Shown in pieces: positions 13,395 through 22,475 of a DNA stretch of 46,083 nucleotides. Made by a program: the position numbers and the translations under genes. The stretch is from Amaricoccus solimangrovi (GTDB taxonomy: Bacteria > Pseudomonadota > Alphaproteobacteria > Rhodobacterales > Rhodobacteraceae): assembly GCF_006385685.1 (NCBI RefSeq), contig NZ_VFRP01000029.1, forward strand, positions 1-46,083, read 5' to 3'. The notes below the pieces were generated by a model that saw only the letters and a program-made list of their open reading frames with translations, was not told the DNA's origin and ran no database searches. Position 1 is the stretch's first letter, and each line of letters begins with the position of its first letter.

Positions 13395-15166
13395 GGGGCA
13401 TCCTCCTCGATCAGGAACACGACTTCGCCGGCGGGCAATTCCGCGCCGGGACCGCCGAGGATCGCCCGGCCGGCGCCGGGCGGGACCGCGCGCGGCCGGT
13501 CGTCGAGATTGGCGCGCAGCCTGAGCGTCGCGCCGTCGAGGCGCCAGTCGACCGCGAGCACCCCCTCCTCCGCCGCGACGAGCCTCCCGCCGCCCCCGGG
13601 CGCGCGGGCGAGACGCGGCACGATCTCGCGCGCGCGGGTGGCGAGCAAGTCGCGCGTGCGTCCGAGCGCCGCGGCGCCCGCCTCGGTCTCGCGATGGCCC
13701 CAGTCGATCCGGCTCGCCGCGAGGCTGCCCGGCTCGTTCGGATCGGGAATGGTCGCGCGCGCCGCCTCGTCGCGGAAGGCCGCGAAATGGGCGAATTCGC
13801 GCCGCCGCCCCTGGCGCACGAGTTCGGCGAGTTCGCCGTGGAAATCGGTGAAGAAGACGAAGGGCGTGGTCTCGCCCCATTCCTCGCCCATGAACATCAG
13901 CGGGATATGCGGCGAGAGCAGCAGGATCGCCGTGAGCGCCCGGAGCCGCTCGGGCTTCGCGATCACGCTCAGCCGCTCGCCATAGGCGCGGTTGCCGATC
14001 TGGTCGTGGTTCTGCAGGAAATCGACGAAGGCCACGGGCGGCAGATGCGCCGAGGGCTGTCCTCTCCGCTGGTCCTGGAAGGCCGAATGCTCGCCCTGAA
14101 AGCCGAAACCCTCGGCGAGGATCCGGCCGAACACCTCCCAGTGGCCCTCCGCGAAATCGATATAATAGCCCTCGGTCTCGCCGGTCGCGATCACATGCGC
14201 GGCGTTGTGGAAGTCGTCGTTCCATTCCGCGGTATAGAGCGGCACACCGCCGTCCTCGCCCCGTTCGTGCAGATGGGTGACGTTGCGGTTGTCCTCGGTC
14301 GCGAGATGGATCGCGCGGTCCGGGAAGGCCGCGCGGATCTGGCGTGCGATGTCGATCAGGATCTCCGGATCGGACTCCGGGTCGCGCACGTAGTCGATCG
14401 CGTCGAGCCGGAGCCCGTCGAAGCGGTATTCCGCGAGCCAGCCCAGCGCCGCCTCGACGAAGAAGGCGCGCACCGGCGGCAGGTGATAGGCGATCGCCGC
14501 GCCCCAGGGCGTCTCGCCACCCTTCCGGAAGAAATCCGGCGCGTAGGCGGGAAGATAGTTCCCCGAGGCGCCGAAATGGTTGAAGACGATGTCGAGAAAC
14601 ACCATGAGCCCGCGGGCATGGGCGGCGTCGATCAGCGCGCGCAGGTCGTCGGGCGTGCCATAGGCGTTGTGCGGCGCGCGGAGCAGCACGCCATCGTAGC
14701 CCCAGCCCCGCGCGCCGTCGAACTGCGACAGCGGCATGAGTTCGATCGCCGTGAAGCCGGTCTCCGCCAGATGGTCGAGCCTCTCGATCGCCGCGCGGTA
14801 GGTGCCCTCCGGCGTGAAGGTCCCGACGTGCAGTTCACAGATCACCGCCTCGTGCCAGGGCCGCCCGGCCCAGTCCTCCGTCGCCCAGGCATAGGCGCCG
14901 GGATCGACGAGGAGCGAGGGACCGTGCACGTCGCCCCGCTGCGCCCGCGCCGCCGGATCGGGCACCATCAGCCCGTTCTCCAGCACGAAGCCATAGGCGT
15001 CCCCGGGCCGCGCCTCGGCGGCGAGCACGTACCAGCCGTCCGCCTCCGGCCGCATCGGCAGGTCGCGGCCGCCGAGGCGCAGCGTCAGCGCGCGCTGCGA
15101 CGGCGCCCAGAGCCGGAAGCGGTAGCCCTCCGCCTCCGGCTCCGCCCCCCAGAGGGGAGCGGTCAC
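13391..15166 (-). CDS. treZ: Malto-oligosyltrehalose trehalohydrolase
   Basis: TreZ cleaves the terminal trehalose from malto-oligosyltrehalose. The 591-residue protein has an N-terminal carbohydrate-binding fold (YRFRLWAPSQRALTLRLGG) and a GH13 catalytic barrel: VICELHVGTFTPEGTYRA, then GFTAIELMPLSQFDGARGWG, DIVFNHFG, FDGLRLDAIDYV with its nucleophile Asp, and LATEDNRNV with the Glu. FLQNHDQIGNRAYGER follows. The GTG at 15166 has GGAGG six bases upstream and gives the usual length. A longer frame to 15358 is probably just the divergent promoter region. It is the first gene of a treZ-treY operon. A debranching gene (treX) is not seen in this window. The pathway makes the compatible solute trehalose from stored glucan. 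Confidence 0.95.
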   Translation of the reverse strand: MTAPLWGAEPEAEGYRFRLWAPSQRALTLRLGGRDLPMRPEADGWYVLAAEARPGDAYGFVLENGLMVPDPAARAQRGDVHGPSLLVDPGAYAWATEDWAGRPWHEAVICELHVGTFTPEGTYRAAIERLDHLAETGFTAIELMPLSQFDGARGWGYDGVLLRAPHNAYGTPDDLRALIDAAHARGLMVFLDIVFNHFGASGNYLPAYAPDFFRKGGETPWGAAIAYHLPPVRAFFVEAALGWLAEYRFDGLRLDAIDYVRDPESDPEILIDIARQIRAAFPDRAIHLATEDNRNVTHLHERGEDGGVPLYTAEWNDDFHNAAHVIATGETEGYYIDFAEGHWEVFGRILAEGFGFQGEHSAFQDQRRGQPSAHLPPVAFVDFLQNHDQIGNRAYGERLSVIAKPERLRALTAILLLSPHIPLMFMGEEWGETTPFVFFTDFHGELAELVRQGRRREFAHFAAFRDEAARATIPDPNEPGSLAASRIDWGHRETEAGAAALGRTRDLLATRAREIVPRLARAPGGGGRLVAAEEGVLAVDWRLDGATLRLRANLDDRPRAVPPGAGRAILGGPGAELPAGEVVFLIEEDAP

Positions 15167-15367
15167 CGGCGCCTCCCGCTTCCGCGACCCCGTCCGAAAT
15201 TCTCGTAGCCTGACCGCATGCCGACGCCCTCGCTTCTCCGTCCCCCGCTCACCCATCGCGCGAACACCACGCCAGGTTCCGCCGCCGCGCGCGCCGCTTT
15301 CCCGCGCGCCGGGCGGGCCCGCCGGAAAATGATGCGCCGCGGCAAAAAACCTCGCCATTGAAACATC

Positions 15368-15395
15368 TTGACGCGTGGCACGGCGGGTCTATCGT
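15368..15395 (+). promoter_or_regulatory. Promoter candidate for the formate dehydrogenase operon
   Basis: TTGACG (15368-15373) and TATCGT (15390-15395) are 16 bases apart, about 45 bases before the first gene's ATG. AGGAGG (15427-15432) six bases before that ATG is a strong ribosome site. The intergenic region is shared with divergent treZ. Confidence 0.5.
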
Positions 15396-15438
15396 CTGCG
15401 CACCGATCTTCCCATGGATAGGCAACAGGAGGACGACG

Positions 15439-18400
15439 ATGAACGTGGACCTCTCGCGCCGGGGCTTCCTGAAGCTCGCCGGCGCGGGCGTGGCGGCGAC
15501 ATCGGTCGGTGCGATGGGCTTCGGCGAGGCCGAGGCCGCCGAGATCGCACATGTCCGGGCCTTCAAGCTCTGGACCACGACCGAGGCGCGCAACACCTGC
15601 CCCTACTGCTCGGTCGCCTGCGGCGTCATCCTCTATTCGAAGGGCGACGTGAAGGCCGGCGGCGCCGAGATCCTCCACGTGGAGGGCGACGCGGACCATC
15701 CGACCAACCGCGGCACGCTCTGCCCGAAGGGCGCGGCGCTCAAGGACTTCATCCATGCGCCGACCCGGCTCACCGAGCCCCGCTACCGCAAGGCGGGCGC
15801 CGACCGGTTCGAGCCGATCACCTGGGACGCCGCGCTCGACAAGATCGCGCGGGCGCTCAAGGACGATCGTGACGCGAACCTGATCACGACCAACGCGGAA
15901 GGCGTCACGGTCAACCGGTGGACGAGCACGGGCTTCCTCGCCGCCTCGGCCACCACCAACGAAACCGCCTGGGCGACGACGAAGGTCGTCAAGGCCCTCG
16001 GCGTCGCGGGATTCGACAACCAGGCGCGCGTCTGACACGGACCGACGGTGGCCAGTCTGGCCCCAAGCTTCGGTCGCGGTGCGATGACCAACTCCTGGAC
16101 GGACATCAAGAATACCGACCTCGTCATCGTGATGGGCGGCAACGCGGCGGAGGCGCATCCCTGCGGCTTCAAATGGGTGACGGAGGCGAAGGCGCGTCGC
16201 GGCGCCCGGCTGATCGTCGTCGACCCGCGCTTCACCCGCACGGCCTCGGTCGCGGATTACTACGCCCCGATCCGGCCCGGCTCGGACATCGCCTGGCTGA
16301 TGGGGATGATCCGCTGGATGATCGAGAACGACAAGGTCCAGTGGGACTACGTCAGGAACTACACGAACGCGAGCCTGCTCGTGAACGAGGGCTTCGGCTG
16401 GTCCGACGGGCTCTTCACCGGCTACGAGCCGGAGAAGCGCAACTACGACATGTCGACCTGGGAATACCAGATCGGCGATGACGGCTTCGCGCTCACCGAC
16501 CCCACGCTCCGGGATCCGCGCTGCGTCTGGAACCTCTTGAAGGCGCATGTCGATCCCTACACGCCCGAGATGGTGGAGCGGATCTGCGGCACGCCGAAGG
16601 ACCGGTTCCTGCGTATCGCGGAGATGATCGGGGAGTGCTCGGCGCCGGACAAGGTCATGACCTCGATGTACGCGCTCGGCTGGACCCAGCATTCCAAGGG
16701 CGCGCAGAACATCCGCGGCATGGCGATGCTCCAGCTCATCCTCGGCAACATAGGGATGCGCGGCGGCGGCATGAACGCGCTGCGCGGGCATTCGAACATC
16801 CAGGGCCTGACCGACATGGGGCTCATGTCGAACCTGCTCCCCGGCTATCTCAACATGCCGACGGAGAAGGACACCGATTTCGACACCTACCTGTCGAAGC
16901 GACAATACAAGCCGCTCCGGCCCGACCAGACGAGCTACTGGCAGAACTATCCGAAGTTCATGGTCTCCTACCTCAAGGCGATGTGGGGCGATCATGCGAC
17001 GAAGGAGAACGGCTGGTGCTTCGACTACCTGCCGAAGCTCGACGTCGCGAACTACGACATCCTCCGGATGTTCGACATGATGTACAAGGGGGAGGTCAAT
17101 CTCTACTTCTGCCAAGGGTTCAATCCGCTCCTCGCCTTCCCGAACCGCGCCAAGCTGACGACGGCGCTCTCGAAGCTGAAACTCCTCGTCACGATGGACC
17201 CGCTCGAGACCGAGACCTCGCGCTTCTGGGAGAACCACGGCGACTTCAACGACGTGGACCCGGCGGCGATCGAGACCGAGGTGATCCAGCTTCCCACCAC
17301 CTGCTTCGCGGAGGAGGAGGGCTCGCTCACCAACTCGGGGCGCTGGCTGCAATGGCACTGGCCGGGCGGCTCGCCTCCGGGCGAGGCGAAGCACGACACC
17401 TGGATCATGGCGCAGATCTTCCTGCGCGTGCGCGAACTCTACCGCCAGGAAGGCGGGACCGTGCCCGAGCCGATCCTGAATCTCAACTGGGACTACGCCG
17501 ATCCGAACGAGCCGACGGCCGAGGAACTGGCGAAGGAGATCAACGGCCGGGCGCTCGGCCAGGTGACCGATCTGGTCGACACCTCCAAGGTGCTCGCCGA
17601 GCCCGGAAAGCTGCTCCAGAACTTCACCCAGCTGCGCGACGACGGCTCGACCTCCTCGGGCTGCTGGATCTATTCCGGCTGCTGGAACGAGCAGGGCAAC
17701 AACATGGCGCGGCGGGATACCTCCGATCCCGACGGGACCGGGGCCTATCTCAACTGGTCCTGGTCCTGGCCGGTCAACCGGCGCATCCTCTACAACCGCG
17801 CCTCGGCCGATCTCGACGGCAACCCCTGGGATCCGGAGCGCAAGCTCGTCTGGTGGAACGGCGAGAAATGGATCGGCTACGACGTGCCCGACATCGCGGT
17901 GACCGCGAAGCCAGGCACCGTGATGCCCTTCATCATGAATCCGGAGGGCGTGTCGCGGCTCTTCTCGCGCGGGCTGATGCGCGACGGGCCGTTCCCGATC
18001 CACATGGAGCCGTTCGAATCGCCGGTCGCGAACTTCCTCAACCCCGATCTGCGCGGCAACCCCGCCGCCCGGATCTTCGAGGACGACGCGGCGCAGCTGG
18101 CGACCTCCGCCGACTTCCCGCATGTCGGCACCTCCTACCGGCTGACCGAGCATTTCCACTACTGGACGAAGCACAACCCGGTGAATTCGGTGCTTCAGCC
18201 GGAATTCTTCGTGGAGATCTCGGAGGAACTCGCCAAGGAGAAGGGGATCGGCAATGCCGACTGGGTCCGGGTCTGGTCGAACCGCGGCTCTATCAAGGCG
18301 AAGGCCTATGTCACGAAGCGCCTCAAGCCGCTGATGTGCGACGGCAAGGCGCTGCACGTCGTCGGCATCCCGCTGCACTGGGGCTTCACCGGCGCCGCGC

Positions 18401-18528
18401 GCAAGGGGTTCGGGCCGAATTCGCTCACGCCCTTCGTCGGCGACGCGAATGTGGAGACGCCCGAATCCAAGGCCTTCCTCGTCAATATCGAGAAGACCAC
18501 CCCGCCAACGGAAGGAGCCACGTCATGA
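15439..18528 (+). CDS. fdnG: Formate dehydrogenase-N/O type alpha subunit, selenoprotein
   Basis: This is the catalytic, molybdenum or tungsten bis-MGD subunit that oxidises formate to CO2 (1029 aa including selenocysteine). A twin-arginine signal (SRRGFLK, residues 6-12) sends it out of the cytoplasm. An FeS cluster motif follows: Cys54, Cys57, Cys61 and Cys95. Codon 199 is TGA (16033-16035) in the context NQARV[13 protein letters not shown], identical in layout to the Sec site of E. coli FdnG/FdoG. The frame continues without a break to 18528, so the TGA is read as selenocysteine and not as a stop. A SECIS hairpin lies just after it. Later conserved blocks include [25 protein letters not shown] and the C-terminal molybdopterin-dinucleotide domain. 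Its ATG-A overlap with the beta gene marks an operon. Standard gene callers will split it in two. Confidence 0.97.
16033..16081 (+). promoter_or_regulatory. Bacterial SECIS element
   Basis: Immediately after the TGA the mRNA can form the SelB-binding hairpin. The lower stem is ACCGA (16041-16045) with TCGGT (16070-16074), and CAC/GTG can close it at the base. The apical stem is GG-bulged T-GGCC paired with GGCCCC (16047-16064), and the loop AGTCT carries the GU. The bulged T is base 17 counted from the T of the TGA, exactly as in E. coli fdhF. The sequence is coding at the same time. Confidence 0.9.
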
Positions 18529-19496
18529 CCGCGGCGACGCCTCCGACCACCGCGCGGTCGAACCCGCCGGTCGAGCAGCTCGAGTCCTACTTCGGACCCC
18601 AGGATCTCGTCCGGCGCTCCGCGACCCTCGACCAGCCCGCGCCGGAACGCGAGCTCACGAAGGTCGCGAAGCTCATCGACGTGACCCGGTGCATCGGCTG
18701 CAAGGCCTGCCAGTCGGCCTGTATCGAGTGGAACGACACCCATCCGGAAATGGAGGATTTCGCGGGCAGCTACATGAACCCGCACGATCTCACGCCGGAA
18801 ATGTTCACGCTGATGCGGTTCACCGAATGGGAGAACCCGGAGACCAACCAGCTCGAATGGCTGATCCGCAAGGACGGCTGCATGCATTGCGAGGATCCGG
18901 GCTGCCTCAAGGCCTGCCCGGCGCCGGGCGCGATCGTGCAGTATTCCAACGGGATCGTCGATTTCATCCACGAGAACTGCATCGGCTGCGGCTACTGCGT
19001 CTCGGGATGCCCGTTCGACATCCCGCGCGTCTCCAAGGTCACCAACGTGGCCTACAAGTGCACGCTCTGTTCCGACCGCGTCGCGGTCGGCCAGGGGCCG
19101 GCCTGCGCCAAGGCCTGCCCGACCGAATGCATCAGCTTCGGCACCAAGGACGACATGAAGGCCCAGGCCGAGGAGCGGATCGCGGAACTGAAATCGCGCG
19201 GTTTCGAGAATGCCGGGCTCTACGACCCGGACGGCGTCGGCGGCACGCATGTGATGTATGTGCTCCACCACGCCGACAAGCCGGAGGTCTACGCCGGCCT
19301 GCCCGCCGAGCCCCGGATCTCGCCGGTGGTCGAGACCTGGAAGGGCGTCACCAAATATCTCGGCCTCGCCGCGATCGGGGCGATGGCGGTCGGCACGACG
19401 CTGCACGGGCTGATGGGGCGGGCGAACAAGGTCAGCCACGAGGACGAGGAGAAGGCCGAGGACCTCGTGGAGACCGAGGAGGGGACGAAGCGATGA
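18525..19496 (+). CDS. fdnH: Formate dehydrogenase beta subunit, four-cluster ferredoxin type
   Basis: This 323-residue electron-transfer subunit passes electrons from the FdnG active site towards the membrane. It has four cysteine motifs for [4Fe-4S] clusters: [11 protein letters not shown] (Cys56-66), [27 protein letters not shown], and [22 protein letters not shown] single C-terminal membrane helix ([19 protein letters not shown]) anchors it. The tail is acidic. The start ATG overlaps the fdnG stop (ATGA) and its own stop overlaps the next ATG. Compared with E. coli FdnH/FdoH, the N terminus has an extra 25-30 residues. The protein has no signal of its own and is presumably exported with the Tat-dependent alpha subunit. 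Confidence 0.95.
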   Translation: MTAATPPTTARSNPPVEQLESYFGPQDLVRRSATLDQPAPERELTKVAKLIDVTRCIGCKACQSACIEWNDTHPEMEDFAGSYMNPHDLTPEMFTLMRFTEWENPETNQLEWLIRKDGCMHCEDPGCLKACPAPGAIVQYSNGIVDFIHENCIGCGYCVSGCPFDIPRVSKVTNVAYKCTLCSDRVAVGQGPACAKACPTECISFGTKDDMKAQAEERIAELKSRGFENAGLYDPDGVGGTHVMYVLHHADKPEVYAGLPAEPRISPVVETWKGVTKYLGLAAIGAMAVGTTLHGLMGRANKVSHEDEEKAEDLVETEEGTKR

Positions 19497-20179
19497 AAAA
19501 GCGCGTCTACTCGCAGTCGGGCGACCGGATCGAAACCGTCGATCCGGTCTCGGTCCGCCGCTACGGGCCATGGACCCGGGGCAACCACTGGCTGACGGCG
19601 GGCTGCCTCGTCCTGCTGCTCGTCTCCGGCCTCTCCTTCTTCCACCCGTCGCTCTATTTCCTCTCCGGCCTCTTCGGCGGCGGGCAGACGGCGCGGATGC
19701 TCCATCCCTGGATCGGCGTCGTGCTGTTCCTGAGCTTCCTCGTGCTGTTTCTCCGCATGGTCCGGCTGAACCTGCCCACGCGCGAGGATGGCGTCTGGCT
19801 CTCGCAACCCGGCAAGGTGCTGGCCGCGAAGGAGGAGGAACTGCCCGAGATGGGCAAGTACAACGGCGCCCAGAAGATCGTCTTCTGGGCGATGACCGGC
19901 CTCATCATCGTGCTGATCATCTCCGGCATCATGATGTGGGAGCAGTATTTCGACGGGCTGGTCACGATCCCGACCCGCCGGATCGCGACCATCACCCATT
20001 CGATCGCCGCGGTGTTGATCATCTGCGTCTTCATCGTCCATGTCTACGCGGCGATCTGGACGCGGGGCACGATCCGCGCCATGACTCGGGGAACGGTGAC
20101 CGGCGGCTGGGCCTTCAAGCATCACCGCAAATGGCTGCGGGAACTGGCCCGGCTCGACCGGGCGGGCCCGGCGAAGTAA
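19493..20179 (+). CDS. fdnI: Formate dehydrogenase gamma subunit, cytochrome b556
   Basis: This membrane cytochrome b (228 aa) receives electrons from the beta subunit and reduces quinone. Four membrane helices can be seen, near [53 protein letters not shown] and [20 protein letters not shown]. Heme-ligand histidines sit in [23 protein letters not shown] and IVHVYAA. The ATG overlaps the fdnH stop, completing a translationally linked fdnGHI block. It is slightly longer than the E. coli subunits, with a basic C-terminal extension ([15 protein letters not shown]). Confidence 0.93.
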   Translation: MKKRVYSQSGDRIETVDPVSVRRYGPWTRGNHWLTAGCLVLLLVSGLSFFHPSLYFLSGLFGGGQTARMLHPWIGVVLFLSFLVLFLRMVRLNLPTREDGVWLSQPGKVLAAKEEELPEMGKYNGAQKIVFWAMTGLIIVLIISGIMMWEQYFDGLVTIPTRRIATITHSIAAVLIICVFIVHVYAAIWTRGTIRAMTRGTVTGGWAFKHHRKWLRELARLDRAGPAK

Positions 20180-20215
20180 CCCCTGACCTGTGGCCGGTCG
20201 GCCCGGAGGTACGCA

Positions 20216-21127
20216 TTGCCCGCTGAGATCGCACCCGACCCGTCCCGGATCGGGGTCATCGCCGACCCCCCGTTCGCAATCCCGCCCGATCCCGCCGCGC
20301 TCTTCGCGCGACGGGCTACCCGCCTCGCCTTCCTCGCGAAATCGAGCCGGCTCGGACCCTATCTGAGCTTCCTCTCGGAACTCGCGGGAACGCAGGCCAA
20401 ACTCGCAGCCGCGCTTCCCGCGCCCGCCCCGCTCCCCGCGGAACAGGTCGCCCGGGCGCGCGCCGCCGGGTTGCCCCCGATCGAGGGCGCCGCGCTCGCG
20501 CGGTCCGGGGATCTCGCCACCACCATCTCCGCCTTCCTCGACGCCGCCGGGGCGATCCCGAAGCCCGAGCCCGCCCGCGCCGCGCTCGACCTCGCCCGCG
20601 CGGCGGGCCGGGGGGAATGGGAGCGGATGGCGCTGAACCTGATCGCGGCCACCGTCCCGGCCGAGGAGGCGGCGGTGCATCTCTACGTCGCCGCCGGGCT
20701 CCAGATCCACGCCGCCCGCCTCGCCGCCACGCTCGACGCGAAGCGCCTCGTCCCGGTCGGCACCGGCGCCTGTCCCTGCTGCGGCGGAAGGCCCGCGGTC
20801 TCGCTCGTGATGGCGCTCCCGAAGGTCGAGGGCGTGCGCTACGCCGCCTGCGCCACCTGCCAGACCCTCTGGAACGAGGTGCGGGTCAAATGCCTCGCCT
20901 GCGGCTCGACGAAGGGCATCGGCTACCGCTCGCTCGACGCCGAGGGCTCGGTCATCAAGGCCGAGGTCTGCGACTCCTGCCATTCCTGGGTGAAGACCCT
21001 CTACCAGACGAAGGACGCCGGGCTCGAGCAGATCGCCGACGACGTGGCGAGCCTCGGGCTCGACGCGCTGATGGGCGGCACCGACTGGCGCCGCGCGGGC
21101 TTCGACCCGTTCCTGATCGGCTACTGA
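20216..21127 (+). CDS. fdhE: Formate dehydrogenase accessory protein FdhE
   Basis: FdhE helps mature membrane-bound formate dehydrogenases and is thought to act as an iron-binding quality-control factor for the Tat-exported complex. The 303-residue protein has a helical N-terminal half and a C-terminal half with rubredoxin-like cysteine pairs: [26 protein letters not shown] and CDSCHSWVK. The start is an unusual TTG at 20216, supported by a perfect GGAGGT five bases upstream. No ATG fits. It begins 36 bases after fdnI, and its stop is one base before the selA start, which links enzyme maturation and selenocysteine synthesis in one transcript. Confidence 0.93.
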   Translation: MPAEIAPDPSRIGVIADPPFAIPPDPAALFARRATRLAFLAKSSRLGPYLSFLSELAGTQAKLAAALPAPAPLPAEQVARARAAGLPPIEGAALARSGDLATTISAFLDAAGAIPKPEPARAALDLARAAGRGEWERMALNLIAATVPAEEAAVHLYVAAGLQIHAARLAATLDAKRLVPVGTGACPCCGGRPAVSLVMALPKVEGVRYAACATCQTLWNEVRVKCLACGSTKGIGYRSLDAEGSVIKAEVCDSCHSWVKTLYQTKDAGLEQIADDVASLGLDALMGGTDWRRAGFDPFLIGY

Positions 21128-21128
21128 G

Positions 21129-22475
21129 ATGGACGGCCGCGAGACGCTCCGCGACCTGCCCTCGGTCGACCGGCTGCTCCGGGCGAACGCCGCGCTCGTC
21201 GAACGCCACGGCCGCGCCCCGGTGACGGAGGCGGCGCGCGCCCTTCTCGCGGAGATCCGCGCCGGCGCTTCGATGCCGCCCGACCTGGGCGCCGCGCTGG
21301 CCGAGCGCCTCGCGGCGGCGGAACGCTCGAACCTGCGCCCGCTCTTCAACCTCACCGGCACGATCCTGCACACCAACCTCGGCCGCGCGCTGCTGGCCGA
21401 GGCGGCCGTCGAGGCCGCCACCGCCGCGATGCGCGAGGCCGCGGCGCTCGAATTCGACCTCGGAACCGGCCGCCGCGGCGAGCGCGACTCCCACCTGCGC
21501 GGCCTGCTCACCGAGCTCACCGGCGCCGAGGATGCGACGGTCGTCAACAACAACGCCGCCGCCGTGCTGATCGCGCTGAACACGCTTGGGCAGGGCCGCG
21601 AGGCCATCGTCTCGCGTGGCGAGCTCATAGAGATCGGCGGCGCCTTCCGGATGCCCGACATCATGGAGCGCGCGGGCGTGAGGCTGCGCGAGGTCGGCAC
21701 CACCAACCGCACCCATGCGAAGGACTACCGCGCCGCGCTCTCCCCCGAGACCGCGCTGATCCTGAAGGTGCATCCGTCGAACTACCGGATCGAGGGCTTC
21801 ACGAAGGAGGTCCCCGGCACTGACCTCGCCGCCATCGCGCGCGAGGCCGGCGCGCCGCTCCTCAACGACCTCGGCTCCGGCACGCTGATCGACCTGTCCC
21901 GCTTCGGACTCGCGCGCGAACCGACCGTGCGCGAGGCGGTGGCCGAGGGCGCGGATATCGTCACCTTCTCCGGCGACAAGCTGCTCGGCGGGCCGCAGGC
22001 CGGGATCATCGTCGGCCGCCGCGACCTGATCGCGGCGATCAACGCCAATCCGCTGAAACGCGCGCTCCGCCTCGACAAGATCCGCCTCGCCGCGCTCGAG
22101 GCGACGCTCCGCCTCTACCGCGACCCCGACCGGCTGACCGGGCGCCTGCCGACCGCCCGCGCCATGGCCCGGCCCGAGCCCGAGATCCGCGCGCTGGCCG
22201 AAAGCCTCGCGCCCCGCGTCGCCGCCTGCCTCCCCGACGTCACGGTCGAAGTCACCGGCTGCGCCAGCCAGATCGGCTCCGGCGCGCTCCCCGTAGAGAC
22301 GCTGCCGAGCGCGGGCCTGCGTCTCTCGGGGCCCGCGCCGGAGAAGCTCGCCGCCGCCTTCCGCGCGCTGCCCCGGCCGATCCTCGGCCGCGTCGCGGGC
22401 GGCGCGCTGATCCTCGACCTGCGTTGCCTGGAGGACGAGGCCGGCTTCCTCGAAAGCCTCGCAGCCTTGCCATGA
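21129..22475 (+). CDS. selA: L-seryl-tRNA(Sec) selenium transferase
   Basis: SelA converts Ser-tRNA(Sec) to Sec-tRNA(Sec) with selenophosphate. At 448 residues it is close to the usual length. It contains the N-terminal tRNA-binding segment ([19 protein letters not shown]), the family motif [19 protein letters not shown] and the stretch [16 protein letters not shown]. The PLP lysine is Lys284 in [14 protein letters not shown]. The end is the small C-terminal domain. The gene begins one base after fdhE and overlaps selB as ATGA, so SelA and SelB are made from one message. It works with selC, selB and selD nearby. Confidence 0.97.
   Translation: MDGRETLRDLPSVDRLLRANAALVERHGRAPVTEAARALLAEIRAGASMPPDLGAALAERLAAAERSNLRPLFNLTGTILHTNLGRALLAEAAVEAATAAMREAAALEFDLGTGRRGERDSHLRGLLTELTGAEDATVVNNNAAAVLIALNTLGQGREAIVSRGELIEIGGAFRMPDIMERAGVRLREVGTTNRTHAKDYRAALSPETALILKVHPSNYRIEGFTKEVPGTDLAAIAREAGAPLLNDLGSGTLIDLSRFGLAREPTVREAVAEGADIVTFSGDKLLGGPQAGIIVGRRDLIAAINANPLKRALRLDKIRLAALEATLRLYRDPDRLTGRLPTARAMARPEPEIRALAESLAPRVAACLPDVTVEVTGCASQIGSGALPVETLPSAGLRLSGPAPEKLAAAFRALPRPILGRVAGGALILDLRCLEDEAGFLESLAALP

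Noticed and set aside
16033-16047. Apparent nonsense mutation splitting the formate dehydrogenase gene
   Set aside because: The context V-UGA-HGPTVA, a matching SECIS directly downstream and selA, selB, selC and selD nearby show that it is selenocysteine.
15163-18378. Minus-strand frame of 1071 codons opposite fdnG and treZ
   Set aside because: It is the mirror of real coding frames in GC-rich DNA. It is full of Arg, Gly and Val with no domain and crosses the treZ start region.
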